Made by a program: the position numbers and the translations under genes. The notes under the pieces are model-generated. The model was not told the DNA's origin, did no database searches, and saw only the letters and a program-made list of their open reading frames with translations. A DNA stretch of 44,047 nt from Nitrospirota bacterium (GTDB lineage: Bacteria > Nitrospirota > Thermodesulfovibrionia > SZUA-242). The stretch is from positions 1-44,047 of the forward strand of contig QJVM01000051.1 of NCBI GenBank assembly GCA_003235715.1. Direction: 5' to 3'. How positions within the stretch are numbered: position 1 is the stretch's first letter; each line of letters opens with the position of its first letter. Shown in pieces: positions 32,247 to 40,045 of this stretch.

Positions 32247-33998
32247 CTATGCAAGCGGATCCGTAAGGATACGGACCGTAGTCCCTTTTCCAGGACGGCT
32301 TTCCACGTTCATCTGCCATCCATGGGCACGCACGAGGTGCTTCACAATGGCTAGTCCCAGACCCGTGCCGCCTTCAGCCCTCGACCGGGCCGGGTCCACG
32401 CGGTAGAACCGCTCGCCGATACGGGGAAGATGTTCTTCCGGGATGCCCACTCCGGTGTCTCGAACAAACAGGGATACCCCGCTGTCCACGGCTTCCGCGC
32501 CGGCGGTAACCTCGCCGTGGGTCGTGTACTTCAGGGCATTGTCGACAAGGTTTGTGAGGATCTGCACCAGACAGCGCTCGTCCGCCCGGACTGCAGGCAC
32601 GCTTGGAGAGAGGATCACCTTAAGAGAAACCCCCTTGTCCCGCGCCTTCCGTTCGAAGTTCCCCACCACGCTCTGGAAGACCCCCTCAAGGGCGACGTCC
32701 TTCTTCTGTATCTGAACCGTTCCGGATTCGAGACTGGAAATGGTCAGCAGGTCATCCACAAGACTGTTGATCCGGTCACTGTTGGAACGGATGATTCCAA
32801 GAAAGCGCAGGGCCGTCTCCCGGTCTTGGAACCCTTCCTCGAGGAGGGTGTCGGCAAATCCCCGGATGGACGTGATCGGGGTCTTGATCTCGTGGGACAC
32901 GTTGGCTACAAAATCCCGTCGCATTCTTTCTAGCTGCTTGAGTCGGGTGATGTCACTGAACAGGAGCACGCAGGCCGGTTCACCGGCCGTCACCACCTCG
33001 AAGAAGGGCGCCACCTTCACGATGACATGCCGTTCACGCCCCTCGAGCAAGAGGGTAAGCTCCTTTTCCTCCGGAAGCCGGGTCTTCTTGGCCCGGTCGA
33101 GCAGAGCCAGGAATTCCGGGTTCCGGACGACTTCCGTGACCGGCCGGTTCACCAACGACTGGTCAAAGAAGTCCGAGGCCGCAGCGCTGTACAGCACGAT
33201 GGTATCCGAAGCATTGATGATCAGCAGGGCATCGGGGATGTTCTTCAGGATCGTGCCCAGGCGTTCGTTTTCAAGCTCGTTGGAGGAAATAAGTTCCCGC
33301 AGTTCCTCGGCCATTGTGTTCAGGTTCGTGGCGATCTGACCAAACTCGCCCACCCCCTCGAGGATCAGGCGGCTTTTCAGTTCCCCCCGGGCCAGGGACG
33401 TGGAGAAATCCGTCACCTGTCCCACCATGCGTCGAAGCCTGACCGCTTGCCACAGGGAAAAACCGCCCGTCACGAAAAGAAGCACGATAAGGGCACCCAG
33501 AACCCGGTGGCGAAGCTCCTGAATGGAATCGTTGACCGCCTTGAGCGGAACAGCCAGCCGTATGAACCCTGAGGGTTTCTCAGCGGTGCCCGTCCTGAGG
33601 GCGAAATAGAGGAAGTCGTAGCCCAGGGTCGTGCTGAACCGAACCGAAGACCCGGTGTTCTGCAGTATGGATTGCTGGATCTCGGGCCGCCTCAGATGGT
33701 TCTCCATCTCTGCGGCGGCTCCGTCCGAATCTCCAAGGACCACGCCGTCCCAGCTTACGATCGTGACCCTTGACCCGATACGGGCTTTGATTTTCCGGCA
33801 GGAGTCATCCAGGTTCCCCCCCCTGCCGGGGTCCAGCTGCTCCGCGATGAGGATCGCCTGCTTCTTCAGGCTTTCGGTGAGATTCTCGATGCGCGTCTGG
33901 CGCACGACCTGGGTGATGTATATCTCGGAAAACAGGAGGGACACCCCAACCAGCAAGGCAAATACGACCAGGACCGGCCCGAAATATCCCCTTCTCAC
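32247..33998 (-). CDS. phoR: Phosphate-regulon sensor histidine kinase PhoR
   Basis: Membrane sensor kinase of 583 residues that phosphorylates PhoB under low phosphate. Two membrane helices (about 8-30 and 168-190) bracket a periplasmic region larger than in E. coli, so it may sense more than PstB/PhoU. A HAMP segment, a PAS domain (LENERLGTILKNIPDALLIINASDTIVLYS), the HisKA box VANVSHEIKTPITSIRGFADTLLEEG and a GHKL ATPase (NLVDNALKYT, DTGVGIP, GGTGLGLAIVKHLV) follow in order. Its ATG overlaps the phoB stop by 4 bp. Confidence 0.93.
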   Translation of the reverse strand: MRRGYFGPVLVVFALLVGVSLLFSEIYITQVVRQTRIENLTESLKKQAILIAEQLDPGRGGNLDDSCRKIKARIGSRVTIVSWDGVVLGDSDGAAAEMENHLRRPEIQQSILQNTGSSVRFSTTLGYDFLYFALRTGTAEKPSGFIRLAVPLKAVNDSIQELRHRVLGALIVLLFVTGGFSLWQAVRLRRMVGQVTDFSTSLARGELKSRLILEGVGEFGQIATNLNTMAEELRELISSNELENERLGTILKNIPDALLIINASDTIVLYSAAASDFFDQSLVNRPVTEVVRNPEFLALLDRAKKTRLPEEKELTLLLEGRERHVIVKVAPFFEVVTAGEPACVLLFSDITRLKQLERMRRDFVANVSHEIKTPITSIRGFADTLLEEGFQDRETALRFLGIIRSNSDRINSLVDDLLTISSLESGTVQIQKKDVALEGVFQSVVGNFERKARDKGVSLKVILSPSVPAVRADERCLVQILTNLVDNALKYTTHGEVTAGAEAVDSGVSLFVRDTGVGIPEEHLPRIGERFYRVDPARSRAEGGTGLGLAIVKHLVRAHGWQMNVESRPGKGTTVRILTDPLA

Positions 33999-34696
33999 AG
34001 GTCCGCCTCCACGTAGTACCCGATGCCGCGCCGGGTCTTGATGTACATCGGCGAGGAAGGGTCGTCTTCGATTCGGGACCTGAGACGACGGATGTGGACA
34101 TCCACGGTCCGGGGTTCCACAAAAGCCTCGTCCTTCCAGACCGCGTCCAGCAGCTGGTCCCGGCTGAAGATACGGCCCTTTTTCTGAACCAGATAGTGAA
34201 GCAGGCGGAATTCGGTCGCGCTGAGGTCCACCTTCTGTCCGTTCTTCGTGACCGTGTAGGCCTCCGGATCGATGATCAGGCCCTCGAACTGAATCCGTCC
34301 GGTGGCTTCTTCGGAAGCCGACATTCTTCGCAGCACGGCCTTGATCCGGGCTAAAAGCTCCCGCGGGCTGAAAGGCTTCGTGATATAGTCGTCGGCCCCG
34401 AGTTCCAGTCCGAGAACGCGGTCCACTTCTTCGCTCCGGGCCGTAAGCATGATAATCGGGGTCAATTTCGTGGCGGGATTTCCCCGAACCATCCGACAGA
34501 TTTCCATCCCCGGAAGCCCCGGAAGCATCAGATCCAGAAGGATCAGATCAAAGGATTCCTGACGGATCCGGGACAAGGCCTCTGCTCCGTCACGGACCAC
34601 CGTCGCCTGATAGCCCTCTTTCGAAAGGGTATGGAGCACCAGGTCGGCAATATCCCTTTCATCTTCGACAATGATTATCCGTCTCAACGTGGGCAT
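33995..34696 (-). CDS. phoB: Phosphate-regulon response regulator PhoB
   Basis: OmpR-family transcription factor of 233 residues. The receiver domain starts RRIIIVEDERDIADLVL and has the phospho-acceptor Asp in FDLILLDLMLPGLPG and the Lys in DYITKPFSPRELLARI. The winged-helix DNA-binding domain is QKVDLSATEFRLLHYLVQKKGRIFSRDQLLDAVW with VDVHIRRLRSRIE. The track ORF (from 34816) adds an unrelated 40 residues; ATG 34696 or GTG 34705 (with AAAGG) fits the family. It is expected to bind the three Pho boxes found in this window. Confidence 0.94.
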   Translation of the reverse strand: MPTLRRIIIVEDERDIADLVLHTLSKEGYQATVVRDGAEALSRIRQESFDLILLDLMLPGLPGMEICRMVRGNPATKLTPIIMLTARSEEVDRVLGLELGADDYITKPFSPRELLARIKAVLRRMSASEEATGRIQFEGLIIDPEAYTVTKNGQKVDLSATEFRLLHYLVQKKGRIFSRDQLLDAVWKDEAFVEPRTVDVHIRRLRSRIEDDPSSPMYIKTRRGIGYYVEADL

Positions 34697-34858
34697 GAAA
34701 TTCACGGGTGCCTTTCGGTCCCGGAGAGCCCCAGAACGCCGGGGCCTCGTCTTCATTTCAAAAACAGGGTATCCTAAGAACCAGGTCTGCGATAAACCGT
34801 GGAACACCCTGTCCATGGTACTACATTACCTGTCATTTTTCTGCGCAAAGGAGGCATT

Positions 34859-35176
34859 ATGAAACGCACTGCAACCGCACTCTTCGTCGTTCTTTTCCTT
34901 GGAGCCCCTGTGTCCGGAGTCTGGGCCGGCGACCCTGAAGCCGGAAAGGCCAAAGCCACGGTCTGCGCCGCCTGCCATGGGCCCGCGGGATTCAGTCCCA
35001 GCGGACAGTGGCCGAATCTCGCAGCGCAGAAGGAGGAATACATCGTTCTGCAGCTCAAGGCCTTCAAGGATGGATCGAGGAAGAATGCCCTCATGTCTCC
35101 CCAAGCGGCCTCCCTCTCTGATAAGGATATCGAGAATCTGGCCTCCTATTATGCATCCATGAAGTGCGCGCCCTAG
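34859..35176 (+). CDS. Small periplasmic class I cytochrome c
   Basis: A 105-residue single-haem electron carrier. The signal peptide ends near VWA-GDPEAG. The haem site is CAACH, followed by [29 protein letters not shown], as in c4/c5 or SoxX-like cytochromes, with a likely Met ligand in LMSPQAASL and the helix [14 protein letters not shown] at the end. Start at the ATG with AAAGGAGG six bases upstream; the track ORF is 20 codons longer and implausible. It stands alone, divergent from phoB, with a strong terminator after it. Confidence 0.93.
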   Translation: MKRTATALFVVLFLGAPVSGVWAGDPEAGKAKATVCAACHGPAGFSPSGQWPNLAAQKEEYIVLQLKAFKDGSRKNALMSPQAASLSDKDIENLASYYASMKCAP

Positions 35177-35239
35177 GCCCTTAGCCGAGGCTCCTCTCGC
35201 GCCTCCGGCGTATTCTGACTTTTACCCTTTTGTGTCCGG

Positions 35240-35287
35240 CCGGGCGCAGGATTCCCTGACAGGGTTCTGCGCCCGGTTGCGTTTTTT
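35240..35287 (+). terminator. Intrinsic terminator after the cytochrome c gene
   Basis: CCGGGCGCAG pairs with CTGCGCCCGG, with a smaller CCCT/AGGG stem inside, followed by TTGCG and six T residues. It is about 65 bp past the stop codon and separates this gene from the next. Confidence 0.85.
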
Positions 35288-35321
35288 CTGACGCCTTGCT
35301 GCATCCCGCCTGTTTCCCTCC

Positions 35322-35327
35322 TATAAT
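35322..35327 (+). promoter_or_regulatory. TATAAT -10 of the CNB-polyferredoxin gene
   Basis: A perfect TATAAT lies about 35 bp before the ATG at 35363. The only TTG-type -35 (TTGCTG) is 20 bp upstream, too far for a strong sigma-70 promoter, so an activator may be needed. Confidence 0.4.
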
Positions 35328-35362
35328 GGAAACGAACGCCCTTCACGCCGGGATACACCGAC

Positions 35363-38137
35363 ATGAAATCTCGACGCATCGGAGAATACCTGGCCGAACG
35401 AATCCACGGTGGCCGTGCGGTCGTCGAAGAAGCGCTGTGTAGCCAGGTCGCTTTGGCCACTGACGGGACAGGGGTGCCTCTTGGACAGCTCCTTATTGAA
35501 TCCGGTCATGCCGACCGTGCCGCCGTCAACGATTGCCTCACCCTTCAGCGACAGGATATTCTGGCCTCGGTCCAGCTGTTCCGAACGTTGAGCCAGGAAT
35601 GGGTCCGCCGGATTGCCGAAGTCAGCAGACAGATCTCCCTTCCCGCAGAGACCGTGGTCTTTCGGCAGCATGGCCCGGGAGATGGCTTTTACGTTCTTGT
35701 CACGGGTTCCGTCCGCGTCTACCGGGAATCGGAACATGGCCCTGAGACCACGCTGAGTGTTCTCGGTCCGGGCAAGACCTTCGGCGAGATTGCGCTCCTG
35801 ACCGGCGAACCGCGTTCGGCCTCCGTCATCACCGTGGAAGCCTCCCAGCTTCTCGTCGTGCCCCGGAAAAACTTTGAAGAACTGCTCTCGGCCGTCCCCG
35901 AACTTTCAAAAACCTTTGTTCGCATCCTGGCGGAATGGCTTTCACACGGAGATCGAACCATCGAAGCCGCCTCAGCCACCGAGCGGGATTATCAACAGTT
36001 CGTCTCAGCACACCTGCGGCCCATTCCGTCGCGGCTGAGCGGAAAAAGCCGGGAGTTCACAGGACTTCTCGCCAGGATACGCCAGCTTGCGGAAGGTGAC
36101 CGGCCGGTTTTGGTCACGGGCGAACCTGGCACCGAGAAACTGGAAGCAGCCAGTCTCATTCACCGCTTCAGCACACGACGGGGCAAGCCGTTTCTGTGGA
36201 TCGATGCCAGAAGTATCGTCCTGGACGGCATGGAGCAGGGCCCGACTCTTCAGGACCGGGTCCGACAGGAACTGGCCCAGTGCAGCGCCCTTTTCGGCCG
36301 GTCCAGGGAGGCGCTGCCCTTTGCCCCGGCTAGCCGGCTGGGCCTGCTCCGTGTGGGGGACGGAGGGACCGTGGTCATCCACAACACCGAAGACCTGGCC
36401 CCCGGGGTCCAGAAACATCTGGGCCGCTATCTGGCCACAGGAACCTATCATCCCTTGGGCGCGGAAGAGCCCGAATCTTCTTCGGTTCGCATCGTGATGA
36501 CCTCGTCCCTCGGGCCGGACCTGTATGCGGAAGCCGAAAGTATTCATCCCACGCTGAAGACGTTCCCGGAGTCCGACGTACTCTGGATCCCGCCCCTTCG
36601 ATCCCGGAAAAAGGACATTCGCCACCTGGTCGGAACCATGCTTCAAAGTCTGGGTCGCGAGTTCGGCAAGAAGGTAGAGGGACTCAGTGAGGAGGCCTAT
36701 CAGGCCATCATGGCCTATGACTGGCCCGGCAACACCGATGAGCTGGAGGTCGTGATCCGTCGTGGTGTCAGTATTGCGGAGCACGACCATCTTTGGCCTC
36801 AGGATATCTTTCTTGCCCAGCCACCGGTCACGAGTCGATACACCTTCAACCTCCTAAAGCTGGAACCGGTCCGGAAGTTCTTCCTGCAGGGAACCTTTGC
36901 AGCGCGGGCGCAGATCGTAACCGGCCTCTTCATTGTGGCCGTGGTGGCGTCAGGATTCCTCGGTTCTGAAAATCCGTCCCGGAATGTGGCTCCCGTGCTC
37001 ACGTGGGGCGTCTGGGAACCTCTGCTTGTTCTCAGTTGTTTTGGCTTGGCCAGGATGTGGTGTTCCGTCTGTCCCCTCAGGGGCCTGAGCCGGACCCTTC
37101 AGAAGCTGGGAACTCTTGAGAAGAACGTTCCCGGCATCGTTCGAAGGTACGGATATCTGGTCGCCGCAGGGGGCATCGGACTCATCTTCTGGGCGGAGTC
37201 TGCTTTTCATATGCTTCAGTCGCCTGTGGCCACGGCGGTCCTTATCACCGTGATCCTGATATATGCGTTGTCTGTGGCCTCGCTTTACAAAAGGATGGCC
37301 TGGTGCCGTTATCTCTGCCCCCTGGGGGCGATGGTCGGCTTAATTTCCAGATGCTCAGCCATTGAACTCCGGTCCAATTACAACATCTGCTGCAGCGACT
37401 GCGCCCAGCCCGTGTGTTTCACGGGAAATGCGTCAGGCGAAGGGTGTCCCATGTTCGAAGGTCCCTTCAGCGTTCGAGACAACCAGGATTGCACTCTCTG
37501 CGGAAACTGCATTCGGGTCTGCGAACGGAATTCTCCTGTTCTCAATCTCCGCATCCCCGGCCAGGAACTCTGGGCTATCCGTAAGCCCGACCGAAGAGTG
37601 GTCGCCTTGGGACTCGTACTTATAGGAAGCCAGGTCTTTCGCGCGTTGGAGGACAGTGGCGCTTTCAGCTCTCTGGTTACATCAGAATTCTGGAAACCCG
37701 CTTCAGCCCTTTTGGTGATTTTGTACACGCTACTCATGGCACTGCTGGCCGGGCTGTGGGGTTCCAGGCTTTTCAAGAATCCCGGAACGGGCCATACCGA
37801 AGCCATGGGGTTTATGGTCTACGGCCTGATTCCCCTTGCCGCCACCTTTGAACTCGCCTGGCATCTAGCACGTTTTCTGTCTTTGGGTGGAACTTTGGGA
37901 CGCGTTACCTCGGAGCAGTTGGACCTGCGGTTTGTTCTCCCCTCGTATCAAGCCTCGGAGACTTTCATAGGTTTCTCAAGCGTGCTGATTCTTCTTTGCG
38001 GCATGGTTTGGTCCCGGGTGGTGCTAACCCGCCTGTGGGGGGCCCACGGAACTTCCGCCCAAAGGCGGGAACTTCCGCCCTGGGGAAAGTGGCCCGGACT
38101 CGTTCTCGGTATCCTGCTGATCTGGCTGATCTATTGA
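35363..38137 (+). CDS. Fusion: GspE-N-like, cyclic-nucleotide-binding, degenerate sigma-54-type AAA+, membrane polyferredoxin
   Basis: A 924-residue protein. Residues 5-68 resemble the GspE N-terminal domain. Residues 72-190 form a cyclic-nucleotide-binding domain with a good phosphate cassette (FGEIALLTGEPRSAS, 140-154). Residues 228-485 look like a sigma-54 activator AAA+ domain, but Walker A is GEPGTEK instead of GTGK, Walker B acids are replaced (VVIHNTED), the GAFTGA loop is gone, and no DNA-binding HTH follows. From 508 on comes a NapH/NosR/CcoG-like membrane part: CSVCPLR (567), CRYLCPLGA (648), then two ferredoxin-type cysteine groups (CCSDC...C...C and CTLCGNCIRVC, 676-720) and more helices. 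It probably couples a nucleotide signal to membrane electron transfer. Not a transcription activator by these residues. Confidence 0.85.
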   Translation: MKSRRIGEYLAERIHGGRAVVEEALCSQVALATDGTGVPLGQLLIESGHADRAAVNDCLTLQRQDILASVQLFRTLSQEWVRRIAEVSRQISLPAETVVFRQHGPGDGFYVLVTGSVRVYRESEHGPETTLSVLGPGKTFGEIALLTGEPRSASVITVEASQLLVVPRKNFEELLSAVPELSKTFVRILAEWLSHGDRTIEAASATERDYQQFVSAHLRPIPSRLSGKSREFTGLLARIRQLAEGDRPVLVTGEPGTEKLEAASLIHRFSTRRGKPFLWIDARSIVLDGMEQGPTLQDRVRQELAQCSALFGRSREALPFAPASRLGLLRVGDGGTVVIHNTEDLAPGVQKHLGRYLATGTYHPLGAEEPESSSVRIVMTSSLGPDLYAEAESIHPTLKTFPESDVLWIPPLRSRKKDIRHLVGTMLQSLGREFGKKVEGLSEEAYQAIMAYDWPGNTDELEVVIRRGVSIAEHDHLWPQDIFLAQPPVTSRYTFNLLKLEPVRKFFLQGTFAARAQIVTGLFIVAVVASGFLGSENPSRNVAPVLTWGVWEPLLVLSCFGLARMWCSVCPLRGLSRTLQKLGTLEKNVPGIVRRYGYLVAAGGIGLIFWAESAFHMLQSPVATAVLITVILIYALSVASLYKRMAWCRYLCPLGAMVGLISRCSAIELRSNYNICCSDCAQPVCFTGNASGEGCPMFEGPFSVRDNQDCTLCGNCIRVCERNSPVLNLRIPGQELWAIRKPDRRVVALGLVLIGSQVFRALEDSGAFSSLVTSEFWKPASALLVILYTLLMALLAGLWGSRLFKNPGTGHTEAMGFMVYGLIPLAATFELAWHLARFLSLGGTLGRVTSEQLDLRFVLPSYQASETFIGFSSVLILLCGMVWSRVVLTRLWGAHGTSAQRRELPPWGKWPGLVLGILLIWLIY

Positions 38138-38235
38138 GGAATCGGCAGATCCTCCAGCATGTTTTGCGGCCCCGGTCCGCACCGTTCTATTATGTAACCG
38201 GTGTGATTTGACCCCATCCATCAAGGAGGCCCTTC

Positions 38236-38340
38236 GTGTACAGAACATTCTTGCTTGCGGCAATTCTCCTCTGGACGGCCCTGGCTGCAGGTTGCGGACT
38301 TCCGGACCTTCCGGGACCCATCGGCATTCCCGGCATCTGA
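38236..38340 (+). CDS. Tiny lipoprotein, 34 residues
   Basis: This ORF is too short for the track. It begins at GTG with AAGGAGG six bases upstream and reads MYRTFLLAAILLWTALAAGCG, then LPDLPGPIGIPGI. That is a signal peptide with a clear lipobox (LAAGC), giving a mature peptide of only 15 residues, rich in Gly and Pro with a PGP-IGIPG pattern. Size and layout resemble entericidin-type small lipoproteins, but the mature part differs. A TATTAT -10 (38188-38193) lies upstream. No role is known to me. Confidence 0.6.
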   Translation: MYRTFLLAAILLWTALAAGCGLPDLPGPIGIPGI

Positions 38341-38397
38341 AAAGGTAATGCGCCGGACAGAAAAAGTGTGTTCGTCGTCCCGACGGGGCGCCTCGCC

Positions 38398-38727
38398 ATG
38401 AAGAAAGCTCCTTTCGAAACCCTGGTCTGTTCTCCATGGTGCCGGTTCTACAAGGGCGGCAAGGAAGAGATGGCCTGTGCGGGGCTCATATTCTTCCAGA
38501 ACCGTTTTGAATGGAACAGCCTGAACAAGCTTCTCCAGACCCTGGAACCCATGTCATGGAACGCGTCCGAGGATCAGCTGCTGGCGGGTGTTCTCTGCGA
38601 CCCCTGTGAGTTCCGTGTGGATGGGTGCGGGTTCCGGGAAGGCGAGGAGGATTCTCCTCCCTGCGGGGGCTATATTCTCCTGGAACTCCTGATCCGGCAG
38701 GGTCTTGTTCAGCGGGAAGACCTCTAA
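38398..38727 (+). CDS. Cysteine-rich protein of unknown function
   Basis: A 109-residue cytoplasmic protein with seven cysteines at 11, 15, 27, 67, 70, 77 and 89 (CSPWCRFYKGGKEEMAC; CDPCEFRVDGCGF; PPCGGY). The two groups could hold a zinc ion or iron-sulphur cluster, possibly one group of three or four each. The C-terminal helix ILLELLIRQGLV is amphipathic. The track start is GTG 38368, ten codons earlier; I prefer ATG 38398 because the first residues there fit a normal start, though its ribosome site is weak. It lies 7 bp before the acetyltransferase and is probably cotranscribed. Confidence 0.75.
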   Translation: MKKAPFETLVCSPWCRFYKGGKEEMACAGLIFFQNRFEWNSLNKLLQTLEPMSWNASEDQLLAGVLCDPCEFRVDGCGFREGEEDSPPCGGYILLELLIRQGLVQREDL

Positions 38728-38734
38728 GGGTCCT

Positions 38735-39214
38735 ATGGAACAGATCCCGTTTCACATTTCGCCGGCCGGGTCTTCGGAGGACTTTGCCGCAGGCCGCGCC
38801 CTCATGGAAGCGTATGCTCGTGAACTCGGCATGGACCTCGGTTTCCAGAATTTTGAATGGGAGATGGAACACCTTGCCGAAGTGTACGGCAGTCCCCGGG
38901 GCTGTCTCCTGCTCGGCCGGTCGGGCACGGGTGCGGCGGGGTGTGTCGGTCTGCGAGAACTCGGCAGAGACGTCTCTGAAATGAAGAGGCTCTATCTCAG
39001 GCCTGAACAGCGGGGTAAGGGGCTGGCAACGCTCCTCGCCACGGTATGCGTCGGGCAGGCGAGGGCCATGGGCTACCGGAAGATCGTGCTCGACACCCTG
39101 CCCGGCATGGAGGCCGCTCACCGCGTTTACGAAATCCTGGGGTTCAGGCCTGTCCCGGCGTACTATGAGAATCCGCATGAGGGAACCCGGTACCTTGGGC
39201 TGAGTCTGGTCTAG
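38735..39214 (+). CDS. GNAT-family N-acetyltransferase
   Basis: A 159-residue acetyl-CoA-dependent acetyltransferase. The acetyl-CoA-binding motif A is MKRLYLRPEQRGKGLATLLATVCVGQARAMGY, where QRGKGL is the pyrophosphate loop, followed by motif B IVLDTLPGMEAAHRVYEILGFRPVPAYYENPHEGTRYLGL. The pattern with a YYENPHEGTRYL end is common in small-molecule GNATs. Start at ATG 38735 with AAGGG; the track ORF runs ten codons upstream into the previous gene. Substrate unknown. Confidence 0.88.
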   Translation: MEQIPFHISPAGSSEDFAAGRALMEAYARELGMDLGFQNFEWEMEHLAEVYGSPRGCLLLGRSGTGAAGCVGLRELGRDVSEMKRLYLRPEQRGKGLATLLATVCVGQARAMGYRKIVLDTLPGMEAAHRVYEILGFRPVPAYYENPHEGTRYLGLSLV

Positions 39215-39338
39215 GGGGGATCCGTCTTGCCCGCCGAGGCCAGCCCGAAACAGGTTCGATACGGTTCCCTCGTTTCCGGATGATGACGCCGGGATTCCTT
39301 CTGCCCGGGGACGCAAGCCGAAAGGCTGTAATACAGGC

Positions 39339-39989
39339 GTGAAAAACGATCTTAACCGTATCTATCACCTTCTCTTTGAACGGTTCGGCCCTCAGCATTG
39401 GTGGCCCGGCGATACGGCCTTTGAGGTGGCGGTGGGGGCCATCCTGACTCAGAACACGAACTGGACCAATGTGGAGAAGGCCATCAGGAACCTGAAGCAG
39501 GCACAGCGTCTTTCGGCCAAAGGCATAAACAACCTCCCGGAGCGACGACTCGCCGAGCTGATTCGGCCGTCCGGATATTTCAATCAGAAGTCACGAAGAC
39601 TGAAGGATTTCGTCGGATACCTGACGGAGCATTACCGCGGAAGCATGGCGGCCATGGCCCGGTCGGCACTGAAGGACCTGCGACATGAACTGCTTGCGCT
39701 GAAGGGAATTGGCCCGGAAACCGCTGATTCCATTCTCTTGTATGCCTTGAACAAGCCGGTCTTTGTGATCGATGCCTACACCCGGCGGGTCCTGACCCGG
39801 CACGGATTTGTGGATGAAGAGGCCACCTATCATCACCTTCAGGAACTGTTTCACCGTTACCTGGAGCCGGAGGTTCGTTTGTACAATGAATACCATGCCC
39901 TCTTTGTGCGCGTATGCAAGGAACATTGTTTGAAGAGAAGGCCGTCCTGCACCGGCTGTCCCCTGGAACGCCTGCCCCATTCCGTATGA
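39339..39989 (+). CDS. Endonuclease III-like DNA glycosylase (HhH-GPD; MagIII-like)
   Basis: Base-excision repair protein of 216 residues. The helix-hairpin-helix is LKGIGPETADSILLYAL (121-137) and the catalytic Asp is D145 in FVIDAYTRR. Endonuclease III has a catalytic Lys in its GxKTA motif; here it is Glu (GPETA), so this is a monofunctional glycosylase, as in MutY or MagIII, without AP-lyase action. The end has cysteines at 193, 197, 204 and 207 (CKEHC, then SCTGC), spaced differently from the C-x6-C-x2-C-x5-C cluster of Nth. Whether they bind 4Fe-4S is unclear. Start at GTG; the ribosome site is weak. It is monocistronic. Confidence 0.85.
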   Translation: MKNDLNRIYHLLFERFGPQHWWPGDTAFEVAVGAILTQNTNWTNVEKAIRNLKQAQRLSAKGINNLPERRLAELIRPSGYFNQKSRRLKDFVGYLTEHYRGSMAAMARSALKDLRHELLALKGIGPETADSILLYALNKPVFVIDAYTRRVLTRHGFVDEEATYHHLQELFHRYLEPEVRLYNEYHALFVRVCKEHCLKRRPSCTGCPLERLPHSV

Positions 39990-40031
39990 TTCACGGTTTA
40001 CCGCGAAGCCTCGGGCGGAACACGGCCCATT

Positions 40032-40040
40032 TGATATAAT
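40032..40040 (+). promoter_or_regulatory. Extended -10 directly before an ATG (leaderless candidate)
   Basis: TGATATAAT is an extended -10 (TGnTATAAT), ending five bases before the ATG at 40046. Transcription would start at or within a base or two of the ATG, so the mRNA would be leaderless. No -35 match is seen, as expected for extended -10 promoters. Confidence 0.5.
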
Positions 40041-40045
40041 ACGCG

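Noticed and set aside
34830-34847. CTGTCAT-TTTT-CTGCGCA, a Pho-box-like site before the small cytochrome c gene
   Set aside because: The second repeat matches poorly and the site lies only about 12 bases before the start codon, with no -10 after it.
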